Of a DNA stretch of 64,000 nt, positions 16,972 through 28,511 are shown in pieces. Source of the stretch: Propionispora vibrioides (lineage in GTDB: Bacteria > Bacillota > Negativicutes > Propionisporales > Propionisporaceae); contig NZ_FODY01000004.1 of NCBI RefSeq assembly GCF_900110485.1, positions 1-64,000 of the forward strand, written 5' to 3'. Positions within the stretch are counted from its first letter, which is position 1. Each line of letters starts with the position of its first letter. Under the pieces are notes generated by a model. The model was not told the origin of the DNA. It made no database searches and saw nothing but the letters and a program-made list of their open reading frames with translations. Both the position numbers and the translations under genes were made by a program.

Positions 16972-19266
16972 TTATTCTTTCGCCGGTTTCTTCTTCCGTC
17001 GGACTCCGGTACGAGGGTTCCTTTTTTTCTTATTCTTGACAGGCGTCTTGGCTTTTTCTTCCCGTTTCCGTTTCGGCCGTCCTTCTTTTTCCTGGCGGGG
17101 CTGCCGGCGTTCCACCACCCTGTGGGTTGTACCGGTCAGGCAAAAATCCAGTGTCCGGCTGTCCAGGTTGACTTTGACCAGCACAACTGAAACAGAATCA
17201 CCCAAGCGGTATACTTTACGGGTATGCTCGCCAATGAGCGCATATTGTTCCTCCACATACTGATAATAGTCGTCATCCATGGTCGAGACATGGACCAGAC
17301 CCTCCACGCCGTTATCCAGTTCGACAAAAATGCCAAAGGCCGTAACACTGCTGATGATACCGTCAAACTCCTGATCGACAAAGCGGGTCATGTATTCCGC
17401 CTTTTTCAAATCGACCGTTTCCCGTTCGGCATCGGCTGCCGCCCGCTCCCGTTCGGACGAATGAGCGGCAATGCCCGGCAGGATAGCCGCCAGCTTATCC
17501 CGGCGCTTGCCGGTAATCTTGCCGCCGGTCAGGAAAGAGTCCCGCAGCAGGCGATGCAGCACCAGGTCGGGATAACGGCGAATCGGCGAGGTAAAATGAC
17601 TGTAAAACTCGGCAGCCAAACCAAAATGCGGACCCTGCACGGCGTCATAGCGGGCCTGCTTCAGAGAACGGAGCATAACCGTACTGATGATCCGTTCCTC
17701 CGGCCGGCCGGCAACGCGGCTCAGCACCCGTTGCAGCACCATCGGCTTGATTTCGTCCATTTTGCGTAAGCTCAGCCCGAAAGTCTGCAACAGGGTATTC
17801 AGCTTAACCATCTTCTCCTGTTCCGGTTCTTCGTGAATCCGGTACAGCGAAGGGTTGTTGCGGCGATACATATGCTCAGCCACCGTTTCATTGGCCACCA
17901 GCATGAATTCCTCGATAATCGACTCGGCAATACTGCGGACTCGTTTGACTATATCCACCGGCCGGCCAGCCTCATCCAGCTTCACCTTAATTTCCGAAAA
18001 CTCAAAATCAATGGCGCCGCGTCGCAAACGACGGTTGCGCAAAATCCGGCACAACTCTTCCATATCGCTAAAGGTAAGCAAAAACTCACGGAATTCTTCC
18101 CGCAGGGCTTCGTCTTCCTCCTCCAATATCTTCCGGACAATCGTATAGGACAAACGCCGTTTCACCCGGATGACGCTGGGGAAAATATCGTAGGCGACAA
18201 CCTGGCCCCGCCGGTCAATCTCCATATGAGCCGACATAGCCAGCCGGTCCTCATTGGCATTCAAGCTGCAAATTCCGTTGGACAGACGCTGGGGCAGCAT
18301 GGGCAGCACCCGGTCAGCCAGATAGACACTGGTACCCCGTTCCCGTGCTTCTTTGTCCAGCGGACTATTTTCCCGGACATAGTAGCTGACATCGGCAATA
18401 TGAACTCCCAGCAGATAATGGCCGTTATTCAGCCGTTCGACATGGACTCCGTCATCCAGATCCTTGGCATCTTCGCCGTCAATCGTAACGATCGGCAGGT
18501 GCCGCAGATCGCGCCGTCCGGCAATTTCCGCCTCACTAATAACGGACGGTACCTGCTCGGCCGCCGCCAGCACTTCCGGCGGAAACTCGGTCGGCAGGTT
18601 GTGGCTCTTGATGATCGACAATATCTCGATGCCTGTATCACCCTTATCGCCCAGGATTTCCACCACTTTACCCTCGGCGCTGCGCTTTTTTTCCGGCCAT
18701 TTGATGATTTCCACCACGACCTTATTGCCGGTTTTGGCACCGCCGAAATGCTGCTGGGCAATAAATACATCCTGTTTGATGCGCATATCGTCAGGCACCA
18801 GAAAGCCATAGCTCCGGTTGGCCTCGAAAGTCCCTACAATACGGGCATTAGCCCGTTCGACTACACGGATAATCTCTCCCTCTTGCCGTTTACCGTCCTG
18901 TGTCTTGCCCTGGTGCAGCCGGGCCACAACCCGGTCACGGTGCATAGCAGTCAAAAGGCCATCGGGGGGAATAAATACATCACTCATCGCTTCCGGTGCA
19001 TCCCCCGGTGTCTCCGGAATCACAAAACCAAAACCCTTGCTGTTCAGCGAAAGGCGGCCTACCACCAGATTCATCCGTTCCGGCACCCCGTACTTGCCAT
19101 ACCGGGTACGGATAATCAGGGCGTCTTCCTCCATCTGCCGCAGTACTTGCCAAAAATCAGACAGTTCTTCCCCTTCCAATTCCATTGCGCCGGCCAATTC
19201 TTCCACGGTGAGCGGCTTATAGGCTTCCGTACGCATAAAGGCGGCAATTTTGTCCTTCAATTCCAT
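16972..19266 (-). CDS. rnr: Ribonuclease R
   Basis: RNase R degrades structured RNA from the 3' end and helps tmRNA-linked RNA decay. The 764-aa protein has the family length and order: an N-terminal helix-turn-helix region, cold-shock OB domains (GFGFVIP near 90, RSYGFLVPD near 165), the RNB catalytic domain with IDGEDAKDLDDGVHV near 265 (the Asp cluster binds Mg), and a C-terminal S1 domain (GIISSVTAFGIFVELDNG near 645). The last 40 residues are Lys/Arg-rich, as usual for RNA grip. ATG at 19266 has AAAGGTGA upstream. The thioesterase gene ends four bases upstream, so the two are likely cotranscribed. Confidence 0.97.
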   Translation of the reverse strand: MELKDKIAAFMRTEAYKPLTVEELAGAMELEGEELSDFWQVLRQMEEDALIIRTRYGKYGVPERMNLVVGRLSLNSKGFGFVIPETPGDAPEAMSDVFIPPDGLLTAMHRDRVVARLHQGKTQDGKRQEGEIIRVVERANARIVGTFEANRSYGFLVPDDMRIKQDVFIAQQHFGGAKTGNKVVVEIIKWPEKKRSAEGKVVEILGDKGDTGIEILSIIKSHNLPTEFPPEVLAAAEQVPSVISEAEIAGRRDLRHLPIVTIDGEDAKDLDDGVHVERLNNGHYLLGVHIADVSYYVRENSPLDKEARERGTSVYLADRVLPMLPQRLSNGICSLNANEDRLAMSAHMEIDRRGQVVAYDIFPSVIRVKRRLSYTIVRKILEEEDEALREEFREFLLTFSDMEELCRILRNRRLRRGAIDFEFSEIKVKLDEAGRPVDIVKRVRSIAESIIEEFMLVANETVAEHMYRRNNPSLYRIHEEPEQEKMVKLNTLLQTFGLSLRKMDEIKPMVLQRVLSRVAGRPEERIISTVMLRSLKQARYDAVQGPHFGLAAEFYSHFTSPIRRYPDLVLHRLLRDSFLTGGKITGKRRDKLAAILPGIAAHSSERERAAADAERETVDLKKAEYMTRFVDQEFDGIISSVTAFGIFVELDNGVEGLVHVSTMDDDYYQYVEEQYALIGEHTRKVYRLGDSVSVVLVKVNLDSRTLDFCLTGTTHRVVERRQPRQEKEGRPKRKREEKAKTPVKNKKKRNPRTGVRRKKKPAKE

Positions 19267-19270
19267 AGAA

Positions 19271-19678
19271 TCACCTTTCTTCGATTACGGCTACCGTTGC
19301 TTTGCCTTCAGCCGTTACACTGCCGTCAGGCAAGACAACTTTACCGGTCATTTCATATAATTTGCCCCGCTCTTTCACAATCCATCCAGTAACAGTAAGC
19401 GTCCGGTCCACCGGTGTCGGCCGGCGGTAGCGGACCTCCAGTCTGGCCGTTACCGCGTGATGCCCCAGACTGTATAAATACCGAACCATCACCTCATCCA
19501 GCAAGGTGCTGATAATACCGCCATGGACAATGCCGTTATAGCTTTGATGCTCCGGGCCGGGTTTAAACTCGGTGATATAGATGCCATTTTCCTCCCGGAA
19601 ATTTAGCTTCAGGCCAATCGGATTTTTCCGGCCACAGGCAAAGCACCAGTCATCATCGCGGGCTTCCCATTCTGCCAT
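19271..19678 (-). CDS. PaaI-type hotdog-fold thioesterase
   Basis: A 135-aa 4HBT-superfamily protein expected to hydrolyse acyl-CoA thioesters. The YNGIVHGGIISTLLDEVM segment near residue 55 is the hotdog helix with the conserved His-Gly-Gly and catalytic acid. The N-terminal WCFACGRKNPIGLKL motif (two Cys) is seen in many PaaI-like proteins. An upstream ATG at 19708 lacks a ribosome binding site; ATG at 19678 has GAGGTGGAG directly upstream and is used. It lies between the esterase gene and rnr on one strand. Substrate unknown. Confidence 0.85.
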   Translation of the reverse strand: MAEWEARDDDWCFACGRKNPIGLKLNFREENGIYITEFKPGPEHQSYNGIVHGGIISTLLDEVMVRYLYSLGHHAVTARLEVRYRRPTPVDRTLTVTGWIVKERGKLYEMTGKVVLPDGSVTAEGKATVAVIEER

Positions 19679-19726
19679 ATTCTCCACCTCACTTATCAGT
19701 CGTATCAAAAGGGGTTATAACCATTG

Positions 19727-20449
19727 TCACTTCAAAAAATCTTTGATCTCGTCAAAGACCGTTTCTTTTTCTACATCCAGGGTAATAATATGCCCTGATT
19801 TCTCCAGCCAAATCAGCCGTTTGTCGCGGCTGCCGATATGCTCATAAATATGCCGGGCACTGTGCGGCTCCACCGTATGCTCATGGCGGGCCTGCATAAT
19901 GAGTGCCGGAACCGTCACTGCCGGCAGCAGTCTGTCGACATGCTTAATCAGCGCCAACAGGCTGGACAGACTCCGTAAGGGCGTCTTATCATAGCAGACC
20001 GACAGTTCCTCCTGAATGCCGGGCAGCTTGCGCCGCCGTTTGGCATGGTAAGAACGGAACACACGATATACAGGTAAAAATTGCAGCCGCTTCTCGGCAA
20101 TATAAATAGGAGCGCATAAGGCCGCCACTTTATGTACAGGTTGCTCGGCCGCCAGCTTAAGTGCCAGCAGGCCGCCCATCGACAGGCCCACGACCGATAC
20201 GGTCCGGCAAGTCTGCCGCAGCAGATGGTAGGCGTCCAGCGCACTGCCGTACCACAAATCCCAAAAAGTCCGGGACATTTCCTCCGCACTGGTCCCATGC
20301 CCGCAGAGCCGCGGTCCCAGCACGGTATAACCGGCCTGCTGCAGCGCTTCTCCCAACAGCCGCATCTCCGAAGGTGATCCGGTAAAGCCATGGATGACCA
20401 GCACTCCATGCTCCCCGCCCGGCAGAAGAAACGGCTCAGCCCCCTTCAT
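19727..20449 (-). CDS. Carboxylesterase-type alpha/beta hydrolase
   Basis: The protein (240 aa from the start used) is an alpha/beta hydrolase of the Est30 carboxylesterase type. The oxyanion motif is VIHGFTGSPSEM near residue 18, the nucleophile is the Ser in VGLSMGGLLAL near residue 89, and the last His of the triad is in LEKSGHIITLD near the C-terminus. ATG at 20449 gives the family-like start MKGAEPFLLPGG; in-frame ATGs at 20461 and 20512 are alternatives, the former sharing the GGTGGAGGG stretch as ribosome binding site. It probably hydrolyses short-chain esters in the cytoplasm. It lies in the same direction as secG upstream, beyond a terminator. Confidence 0.85.
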   Translation of the reverse strand: MKGAEPFLLPGGEHGVLVIHGFTGSPSEMRLLGEALQQAGYTVLGPRLCGHGTSAEEMSRTFWDLWYGSALDAYHLLRQTCRTVSVVGLSMGGLLALKLAAEQPVHKVAALCAPIYIAEKRLQFLPVYRVFRSYHAKRRRKLPGIQEELSVCYDKTPLRSLSSLLALIKHVDRLLPAVTVPALIMQARHEHTVEPHSARHIYEHIGSRDKRLIWLEKSGHIITLDVEKETVFDEIKDFLK

Positions 20450-20622
20450 AATCAAAACCATCCCTCCACCCAGTACGCAGTGTCCGGCCGGACTCCCCGG
20501 TGTTATTACCATAGTGAGCCGGACCGTTAGCTGCGCAGTGCTTATCTATAACCGGTATCTTACTTATAGCCTGTCCGGTATATTTTGTTCTCATTATACC
20601 ATTTACAGGAATTTTTATGAAG

Positions 20623-20654
20623 AAAAAACGCCAGACCGGTTAATGTCTGGCGTT
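20623..20654 (-). terminator. Terminator of secG
   Basis: AACGCCAGAC pairs with GTCTGGCGTT around an eight-base loop; on the minus strand it is followed by a run of T. It lies 35 bases past the secG stop codon. Confidence 0.85.
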
Positions 20655-20689
20655 AGTATTACAGGATAAAACTTTTTGCAAAGCTAGTA

Positions 20690-20917
20690 TCAGGAAATCC
20701 TAGCTAAAATCAAAGTAACAATGCCGAACAAACAGCCCAGCACCATCGTTACTCTGGCCAATTGTTCATCAAGTCCCTTGCGGCGACCGCCAAAAAAAGA
20801 CTCGGCGCCACCGGCAATCGAACCGGACAAACCGGCGCTTTTACCGGACTGTAACACGACGGAAATAATTAACGCAATAGAAATGATCGCTTCCAGGATC
20901 ATTAATGCTGTAACCAT
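20690..20917 (-). CDS. secG: Preprotein translocase subunit SecG
   Basis: SecG is a small membrane part of the SecYEG channel. The 75-aa protein has two hydrophobic segments (about 2-22 and 53-72) joined by the polar loop VLQSGKSAGLSGSIAGGAESFFG, which is the family signature. An in-frame ATG at 20947 is possible, but ATG at 20917 gives the usual length and has AGAGGTG and AGGTTG upstream. It follows eno by position (eno ends at 21067) behind a terminator-like hairpin; secG next to the glycolytic operon and rnr is a common Firmicute order. Confidence 0.95.
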   Translation of the reverse strand: MVTALMILEAIISIALIISVVLQSGKSAGLSGSIAGGAESFFGGRRKGLDEQLARVTMVLGCLFGIVTLILARIS

Positions 20918-21025
20918 AATCAACCTGCACCTCTCTAACATTCGCACTCTATATCACTGTATTTCATTGTATCACAAATAAAATACCCTTGGCAACTTAA
21001 TAGTAGTCACACGATTAGTATAAGC

Positions 21026-21055
21026 AAAAAGCCGCCGGAATATCCGGCAGCTTTT
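21026..21055 (-). terminator. Terminator of the glycolytic operon
   Basis: AAAAAGCCGCCGGA pairs with TCCGGCAGCTTTTT with one mismatch, 12 bases past the eno stop codon, with T-rich ends on the minus strand. Confidence 0.8.
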
Positions 21056-21066
21056 TATCAGCGCGC

Positions 21067-22377
<1,311 letters not shown>

Positions 22378-22422
22378 TTATTTTTCATAAAGCTATATGG
22401 CAGTAAGCCATAGTAGACAGCA

Positions 22423-23961
22423 TTATTTTACCAGGTTTTTGCCGGTCATATCGGCAGGCACGCTGATGCCTACCAAGTTCAGCATGGTCGGCGCAATATC
22501 CGCCAGGCTGCCTTCCCGCAAAGTCACCTGACGATGCTTTTCCGAAACCAGAATAAACGGCACCGGATTGGTCGTATGGGCGGTAAAGGGCGCGCCCGTT
22601 TGAGGGTCAACCATCATTTCTGCATTGCCATGGTCGGCGGTAATGCAGGTAATGCCACCCTGCTCCTTCATAGCTTCCGCCACGCGGCCCACGCAGGCGT
22701 CAACCGTTTCCACCGCTTTCACGGCTGCTTCAAACACACCGGTATGGCCAACCATATCGCCATTGGCAAAGTTTAGAATAATCAGGTCATGCTTACCGGA
22801 TTTGATTTCCGCTACCACTTTATCGGTAACTTCCAAGGCACTCATGTCCGGTTTCAAATCATAGGTAGCCACTTTCGGCGAAGGAATCAGAATGCGTTCT
22901 TCCCCTTCACTCGGTTTTTCTTCGCCGCCGTTAAAGAAGAAAGTAACATGGGCGTATTTTTCGGTTTCCGCAATGCGCAGCTGTTTCAGGCCGGCAGCGG
23001 CAAACACTTCGCCTAAGGTATTTTTCAATTGCTGCGGTTTATAAGCCACTTCCACCGGCAACGTTTCATCGTATTGCGTCATAGTAGCAAAATAGAGCGG
23101 CATAAAGCCGTTACGGCGGGTAAACCCGTCAAAAGCCGGATCGACAAAGGTGCGGGTCAGTTCCCGGCCCCGGTCGGGACGGAAGTTGAAAAAAATCGCT
23201 CCGTCGTTGGCTTTCACCTGGCTGTTGCCAGAGGCAGTAATGACTGTCGGCAATACGAATTCGTCGGTCTGCTCCCGTTTGTAGGAAAGCTCAACCGCTT
23301 CTCTGGCGGTGGCGGCTTTTTCGCCTTCGCCGTATACAAGCGCGGCATAAGCCTTTTCCACCCGTTCCCAACGTTTATCACGGTCCATAGCATAGTAGCG
23401 TCCCGAAACAGTAGCAATTTTGCCTACGCCGATTTCGGCCAGCTTGGCTTCCAATTCGTCGATAAACCCAAGAGCACTGGAAGGAGGAACGTCGCGGCCA
23501 TCCAGGAAAGTATGTACGTATACTTCGGTCAATTGGTACTTTTTCGCCAGCTCCAATAGCGCATACAAATGCGTATTATGGCTGTGCACACCGCCATCGG
23601 ACAACAGTCCCATCAGGTGCAGGGCACCGCCGGCCGCTTTGGTTTTCTCAATAATGTCGCACAGTACCGGATTGGTGAAAAAGTCTTTATCACGAATGGC
23701 TTTGGTAATGCGGGTCAGTTCCTGATAAACAACCCGGCCGGCGCCAATATTCAAATGGCCCACTTCCGAATTGCCCATCTGACCCTCCGGCAAGCCTACC
23801 GCTTCACCGGAGCATGCCAAAGTCGTGGAAGGATATGTTTCGTTTAAAAGGCTCAAATGCGGTGTTTTGGCTTGAACAATAGCATTTGAAGAGTCGTTGG
23901 CACAACCTAAACCCCACCCGTCCATAATAACAAGTGCGATAGGTGATTGTAACTTGCTCAC
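22423..23961 (-). CDS. gpmI: 2,3-bisphosphoglycerate-independent phosphoglycerate mutase
   Basis: Interconverts 3- and 2-phosphoglycerate with two Mn ions. The 512-aa protein is an alkaline-phosphatase-fold enzyme: metal ligands in VIMDGWGLG near residue 12, the phosphorylated Ser in [15 protein letters not shown] near residue 62, the [11 protein letters not shown] segment near 150 and the C-terminal [11 protein letters not shown] near 455. The start is GTG at 23961 with GGGAG about 7 bases upstream. It lies between tpiA and eno. Confidence 0.97.
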   Translation of the reverse strand: MSKLQSPIALVIMDGWGLGCANDSSNAIVQAKTPHLSLLNETYPSTTLACSGEAVGLPEGQMGNSEVGHLNIGAGRVVYQELTRITKAIRDKDFFTNPVLCDIIEKTKAAGGALHLMGLLSDGGVHSHNTHLYALLELAKKYQLTEVYVHTFLDGRDVPPSSALGFIDELEAKLAEIGVGKIATVSGRYYAMDRDKRWERVEKAYAALVYGEGEKAATAREAVELSYKREQTDEFVLPTVITASGNSQVKANDGAIFFNFRPDRGRELTRTFVDPAFDGFTRRNGFMPLYFATMTQYDETLPVEVAYKPQQLKNTLGEVFAAAGLKQLRIAETEKYAHVTFFFNGGEEKPSEGEERILIPSPKVATYDLKPDMSALEVTDKVVAEIKSGKHDLIILNFANGDMVGHTGVFEAAVKAVETVDACVGRVAEAMKEQGGITCITADHGNAEMMVDPQTGAPFTAHTTNPVPFILVSEKHRQVTLREGSLADIAPTMLNLVGISVPADMTGKNLVK

Positions 23962-23990
23962 GCCGTCACTCCCATTTCCATATGTTTTAC

Positions 23991-24740
23991 TTAAAATTTA
24001 ACAATTTTGCTGAAGCCGGCTGCATCCAAAGCTGCGCCGCCTACCAGAGCACCGTCGATATCGCTCTTGGCCATCAATTCAGCAATGTTATCGGCTTTTA
24101 CACTGCCGCCGTACTGAATTCTGACCTTAGCTGCGCTGTCGGCGCCAAATTTTTCGGCTACCGTTTTACGGATAAAGGTGCATACGGCATTGGCATCATC
24201 GGAAGAAGCCGTACGGCCTGTACCGATCGCCCATACCGGTTCGTAAGCGATAACCAGTCCGGCTACCTGTTCGCCAGTTAATCCGTCAAGACCTGCTACT
24301 ACCTGGCCGCCAACCACTTTTTCCGTAATGCCGGCTTCCCGCTCTTCCAGCGATTCGCCAACACAAACGATCGGCACAATACCGTTAGCCAAAGCAGCTT
24401 TGGTACGTTTATTGACGCCTTCATCGGTTTCACCGAAATACTGACGGCGTTCCGAGTGGCCGATCAGGGTATATTCAGCTCCAACGTCTTTTAGCATAGC
24501 CGGGGAGATTTCACCGGTAAAAGCACCTTTTGCTTCCCAGTGAATATTTTGCGCGCCTAATTTGATATTGGTTCCGGCCAAAGCTTCTTTTACCGAAGCC
24601 AAAATGGTGAATACAGGGCAAACCACGATGTCTACATCTTTCGCATCGCTTACCAGAGCGCTCAGTTCTTTAGCCAGAGCAACACCTTCCGCCGTGGTTT
24701 TATTCATTTTCCAGTTGCCGGCAATGATCGGTTTACGCAT
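23991..24740 (-). CDS. tpiA: Triose-phosphate isomerase
   Basis: Interconverts dihydroxyacetone phosphate and glyceraldehyde 3-phosphate, so it also joins the glycerol genes of this window to glycolysis. The 249-aa protein shows the substrate Lys in AGNWKMNKT near residue 10, the electrophilic His in LIGHSERR near 94, the catalytic Glu in [11 protein letters not shown] near 165, and the phosphate loop VQYGGSV-like (IQYGGSV). ATG at 24740 gives the normal length; ATG at 24746 is also possible since both share the GGAGGTGG site. Confidence 0.97.
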   Translation of the reverse strand: MRKPIIAGNWKMNKTTAEGVALAKELSALVSDAKDVDIVVCPVFTILASVKEALAGTNIKLGAQNIHWEAKGAFTGEISPAMLKDVGAEYTLIGHSERRQYFGETDEGVNKRTKAALANGIVPIVCVGESLEEREAGITEKVVGGQVVAGLDGLTGEQVAGLVIAYEPVWAIGTGRTASSDDANAVCTFIRKTVAEKFGADSAAKVRIQYGGSVKADNIAELMAKSDIDGALVGGAALDAAGFSKIVKF

Positions 24741-24809
24741 AATCATTCCACCTCCAAATTTAGTAAGCTGCACCCCGCCGCCAGGCGGGGCACAAGCACC
24801 ATGACAGTC

Positions 24810-25994
24810 TTATTTATCCTGCAGTGCGGCAATACCGGGAAGTACTTTGCCTTCCAGATATTCCAGCGAGGCGCCGCCGCCTGTGGAAATATGGGTGATT
24901 TTATCGGAAAGACCTACTTTTTGCAGCGCTGCGATCGAGTCGCCGCCGCCGACAATGCTGGTGGCATCTGAATCGGCTACTGCTTTGGCTACCGCTTTGG
25001 TACCGGCAGCAAAGGCATCCATTTCAAATACGCCCATCGGTCCGTTCCAAACAACCGTCTTAGCACCTTCCAAGGCTTTGGCAAAGGCTTCGGCCGATTT
25101 CGGTCCGATATCCAAGGCCATCCATTCGTCCGGAATGGCGTCAAGGCCGACTACTTTATGTTCGGCATCGGCGGCAAACTTGTCGGCTACGACCATGTCG
25201 GTCGGCAGCAACAGATTGACGTCCTGTTCTTTAGCCTGAACGATCAGAGATTTAGCCAGGTCCAGCTTTTCTGTTTCCACTAAGGATTTACCGGTCGAAT
25301 AGCCCTGAGCCGCTACGAAGGTATTGGCCATCCCGCCGCCGATAATCAAAGTATCCACTTTTTTCAGCAGATTTTCGATTACGCCGATTTTATCGGATAC
25401 TTTAGCACCGCCAATAATAGCGACAAACGGACGGACAGGGTTGGCAACCGCCTGACCAACGAACTTAATTTCTTTTTCCATCAGGAAGCCGGCAACCATC
25501 GGCAAATGCTTAGTTACACCTTCTACCGAGGCATGGGCGCGATGGGACACACCGAACGCATCATTTACACCGACATCAGCCAGTTTGGCCAATTTCTCAG
25601 CAAACTCGGCGCCGTTCTTTTCTTCTTCCTTGTGATATCTGAGGTTTTCCAGCAGCAATACTTCGCCGGGTTTTAACGCGGCAGACATCTTTTCGGCTTG
25701 TTCGCCCACGCAGTCGGGAGCGAATTTGACTTCGCGGCCGAGCAGCTCAGCCAGGCGCTTAGCCACAGGCGCTACGGTAAATTCAGGCACCGGCTGTCCT
25801 TTCGGACGGCCCAGATGGCAGCCGATTACCAGGGATGCACCTTTTTCCAACAGATAGTTCAGCGTCGGCAGCGTAGCCGTAATGCGAGTATCGTTGGTGA
25901 TATTGCCTTCTTTGTCCATGGGAACGTTGTAGTCAACACGGATGAATACCCGTTTGCCGGCTACATCAATATCGCGGATAGACTTTTTATTCAC
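24810..25994 (-). CDS. pgk: Phosphoglycerate kinase
   Basis: Makes ATP from 1,3-bisphosphoglycerate. The 394-aa protein is full length: [12 protein letters not shown] near the N-terminus, the RPKG basic site near residue 63, [12 protein letters not shown] near 190 and the nucleotide loop GGGDSIAAL near 350. The start is GTG at 25994 with GGAGG upstream. A terminator-like hairpin (26007-26038) lies between gapA and pgk, so pgk and later genes may be expressed at a lower level than gapA. Confidence 0.98.
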   Translation of the reverse strand: MNKKSIRDIDVAGKRVFIRVDYNVPMDKEGNITNDTRITATLPTLNYLLEKGASLVIGCHLGRPKGQPVPEFTVAPVAKRLAELLGREVKFAPDCVGEQAEKMSAALKPGEVLLLENLRYHKEEEKNGAEFAEKLAKLADVGVNDAFGVSHRAHASVEGVTKHLPMVAGFLMEKEIKFVGQAVANPVRPFVAIIGGAKVSDKIGVIENLLKKVDTLIIGGGMANTFVAAQGYSTGKSLVETEKLDLAKSLIVQAKEQDVNLLLPTDMVVADKFAADAEHKVVGLDAIPDEWMALDIGPKSAEAFAKALEGAKTVVWNGPMGVFEMDAFAAGTKAVAKAVADSDATSIVGGGDSIAALQKVGLSDKITHISTGGGASLEYLEGKVLPGIAALQDK

Positions 25995-26006
25995 GTTCTT
26001 ACCTCC

Positions 26007-26038
26007 TAAAAAGGGTCACAGCATATAGTGTGACCCTT
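26007..26038 (-). terminator. Partial terminator between gapA and pgk
   Basis: AAGGGTCACA pairs with TGTGACCCTT around an eight-base loop, followed on the minus strand by TTTTT and then directly by the pgk ribosome binding site. It may lower transcription past gapA or protect the gapA message 3' end. Confidence 0.7.
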
Positions 26039-26104
26039 CCTTTGGTTAATTAATACTATTAATTGTCGCCCTATCCCTTAAGCGGGATATTGTTTTGCTG
26101 CAAC

Positions 26105-27118
26105 TTATTTAATTTCTGCGAAGTATTTAATGGTGCGAACCATTTGGCTCACATAGCTATTTTCGTTGTCATACCAGGATACAACCTGAACCTGGGTAGT
26201 GCCATTGTCCAGCGGAGCAACCATGGTTTGAGTAGCGTCGAACAGCGAACCGAATCTGATACCAACGATATCGCTGGATACCAGTTCGTCTTCAGTGTAA
26301 CCATAAGATTCAGTCGCAGCTGCTTTCATAGCGGCATTAATCTGGTCCTTGGTAACAGCGCCTTCTACTACGGCAATCAGGATGGTGGTGGAACCGGTAG
26401 GAGTCGGAACGCGTTGAGCGGAACCGATCAGTTTACCGTTCAATTCAGGAATAACCAAGCCGATAGCTTTTGCAGCGCCGGTGGAGTTAGGAACGATGTT
26501 GATTGCAGCGGCACGGGATCTTCTCAGGTCGCCATTTCTCTGCGGGCCGTCCAGAGTCATCTGGTCGCCAGTGTAAGCATGGATAGTGGACATGATACCG
26601 CTCTTAATCGGTGCCAATTTGTGCAGTGCCAAAGCCATCGGAGCCAGGCAGTTGGTGGTGCAGGAAGCTGCCGAAATAACAGTGTCGCTGGCTTTCAAAG
26701 TGTCATGGTTTACATTGTAAACGATAGTAGGCAGGTCGTTACCGGCCGGAGCGGAGATAACAACTTTCTTAGCGCCTGCTTTAACGTGAGCGGAAGCTTT
26801 TTCTTTGGAAGTGTAGAAACCGGTGCACTCAAGTACAACGTCTACGCCGATTTCGCCCCAAGGCAATTCGTCAGCTTTTGCTTTTGCATAAATTTTGATG
26901 GTTTTGCCGTTAACAGTGATGGAGTCTTCACCTGCAGTTACTTTGTCAGCAAATGCGTAAGTACCTTGAGTGGAATCATATTTTAACAGGTGTGCAAGAA
27001 CTTTAGGGCTGGTCAAGTCATTGATTGCAACAACTTCATATCCTTCCGCTCCGAACATTTGCCGAAATGCCAGACGTCCAATACGTCCAAAACCATTGAT
27101 CGCTACTTTTACTGCCAT
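26105..27118 (-). CDS. gapA: Glyceraldehyde-3-phosphate dehydrogenase, type I
   Basis: NAD-dependent oxidation of glyceraldehyde 3-phosphate. The 337-aa protein has the Rossmann motif [14 protein letters not shown], the catalytic Cys in [12 protein letters not shown] near residue 154, and the C-terminal [18 protein letters not shown] at 27118 has GGGGGT upstream at ten bases. It follows cggR with a 65-base gap and is the first enzyme gene of the operon. Confidence 0.98.
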   Translation of the reverse strand: MAVKVAINGFGRIGRLAFRQMFGAEGYEVVAINDLTSPKVLAHLLKYDSTQGTYAFADKVTAGEDSITVNGKTIKIYAKAKADELPWGEIGVDVVLECTGFYTSKEKASAHVKAGAKKVVISAPAGNDLPTIVYNVNHDTLKASDTVISAASCTTNCLAPMALALHKLAPIKSGIMSTIHAYTGDQMTLDGPQRNGDLRRSRAAAINIVPNSTGAAKAIGLVIPELNGKLIGSAQRVPTPTGSTTILIAVVEGAVTKDQINAAMKAAATESYGYTEDELVSSDIVGIRFGSLFDATQTMVAPLDNGTTQVQVVSWYDNENSYVSQMVRTIKYFAEIK

Positions 27119-27183
27119 TGTAAAAATACCCCCATATTTTTTTTATTTTTTTATTTATACTTAACGGTTTTTATTAGAAACCG

Positions 27184-28215
27184 CTAACACCGACATAGAT
27201 CGCGGATTGCCAGAGCCGCCGCTTCATCCAGTACCAGTACATCCTGCCGTCCGGCCCGGACTACCGCCACAATCGCCTCGGCCTTATCCCGGCCGCCGGC
27301 AACGGCAATCACCGTACCAACTCCCGATAAATCCTCCAACCGGAGACCGACACTGTTAGTCACATAGACCGGTTTGCCCTCCAGCGTGCAATAATGCCCC
27401 AACGTTTCGCCAACAGCACCGCGGCGTAAGATTTCCTGCACGGTCTGTTTATCCAGTCCGCGGCGCAGGGCCATTTTTTCCGCCCGGCCAATACTATGGA
27501 CCAGAATATCCGCTTTTTTAATCATCTGCGCTACCGCCGGCAAATTGGAGTCACTGGTTAGGATAGCTTCCGCCACCTGTTCGCTGACCACTTCCGGCAC
27601 ATGCAACAAGCGGTAACTGCCGCCCAGTTTGGCAGCCATTCTGGCTGCGATGGTATTAGCCTGGTACTCCATTTTTTCACCCAGACCGCCCCGGGCCGCC
27701 ACTACCGTTGTCGTCGGCTGCTTGACGTAAATGCCTTCGGCAATCATCGCCATGGTTGAACCACCACTAACCGCAATGGTTATGTGATCTTTCAGATATT
27801 CTGCCAGCACACCGGCTGCCACCCGGCCCAGCTCACGCTGCACCATCGGTTCGGTGTCACTGTCACCGGGGATGACGATCACTCGTTTGATACCCAGCTT
27901 TTGCGATAATTCCTGTTCCAGCGAAGAGAATCCGTGCAACAGACGCACATATTCGCCAATGTCCTGCAGGCTGGCTTCCCCTTCCGGCGTCACCCGCATG
28001 CCCATCAGCGAAAATTCAACCATTCCTGCTTCTTTAAGAAAATCCACCTGGACCCGGACCGCCCGTTCGCCAATGCCCAGTATACCGGCCAGCGCCCGAC
28101 GGCCAATCGGCTCATTATAGCGGATGTTACGCAGAATGTTGTACCGATCTTCCATCGTATGTATTAAATCAGGAGCAAATTTGCGATGCAGTTGCACAAT
28201 TTTTTCCAAGGCCAT
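27184..28215 (-). CDS. cggR: Central glycolytic genes regulator CggR
   Basis: CggR represses the glycolytic operon and is released by fructose 1,6-bisphosphate. The 343-aa protein has an N-terminal DNA-binding part (RYNILRNIRYNEPIGRRALAG...LGIGERAVRVQVDFLKEAGMV, about residues 25-75) and a SorC-type sugar-phosphate domain (ITIAVSGGSTMAMIAEGI near 150, GGDKAEAIVAV-like GGRDKAEAIVAV near 315). ATG at 28215 fits the family N-terminus and has GGAGGGG just upstream. An earlier ATG at 28272 would read through the operator and is rejected. It is the first gene of the operon it controls. Confidence 0.95.
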   Translation of the reverse strand: MALEKIVQLHRKFAPDLIHTMEDRYNILRNIRYNEPIGRRALAGILGIGERAVRVQVDFLKEAGMVEFSLMGMRVTPEGEASLQDIGEYVRLLHGFSSLEQELSQKLGIKRVIVIPGDSDTEPMVQRELGRVAAGVLAEYLKDHITIAVSGGSTMAMIAEGIYVKQPTTTVVAARGGLGEKMEYQANTIAARMAAKLGGSYRLLHVPEVVSEQVAEAILTSDSNLPAVAQMIKKADILVHSIGRAEKMALRRGLDKQTVQEILRRGAVGETLGHYCTLEGKPVYVTNSVGLRLEDLSGVGTVIAVAGGRDKAEAIVAVVRAGRQDVLVLDEAAALAIRDLCRC

Positions 28216-28223
28216 GTCCCCTC

Positions 28224-28261
28224 CGGGACGTTTTGTGTCCCATAGGGGAATAATGCGTCCC
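28224..28261 (-). promoter_or_regulatory. CggR operator
   Basis: The plus strand reads CGGGAC-N6-TGTC, four bases, then AGGGGA-N6-CGTC. This matches the known CggR double site (CGGGAC-N6-TGTC repeated after four bases) exactly in the first half and closely in the second. It sits between the likely promoter and the ribosome binding site of cggR. Confidence 0.85.
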
Positions 28262-28439
28262 ATCATTATCAAAAAAATTTATCCAACCACATTTTCCATA
28301 GTATAACTTTTTCTCTTCACTTATGATCATTTCGCCATAAACTTAGCAAATCCTTCTTGTTTAAACAAAATTTTATGAGGAATCGCTACTATTTTTTCCT
28401 GGATTTCCTGGCTTTATGCAAGCAAACTGCAACAAAAGC

Positions 28440-28489
28440 AATGCCGCCATCCGTGAGGTCCGGCTGAACCTCAACCGGATAACGGCATT
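28440..28489 (-). terminator. Terminator of glpABC
   Basis: AATGCCG and CGGCATT close a long stem with an inner GAGGT/ACCTC pairing, 23 bases past the glpC stop codon; on the minus strand it is followed by CTTTTGTT. Confidence 0.7.
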
Positions 28490-28511
28490 GTTCTTTATGA
28501 CTTTATAACTT

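Noticed and set aside
17833-19392. A 519-codon open frame on the plus strand opposite rnr
   Set aside because: It is a shadow of rnr: no ribosome binding site, no domain, and composition follows the codon pattern of the opposite strand.
28216-28272. An N-terminal extension of CggR starting at 28272
   Set aside because: It would be encoded by the operator and ribosome binding site region and has no family similarity; ATG at 28215 fits better.
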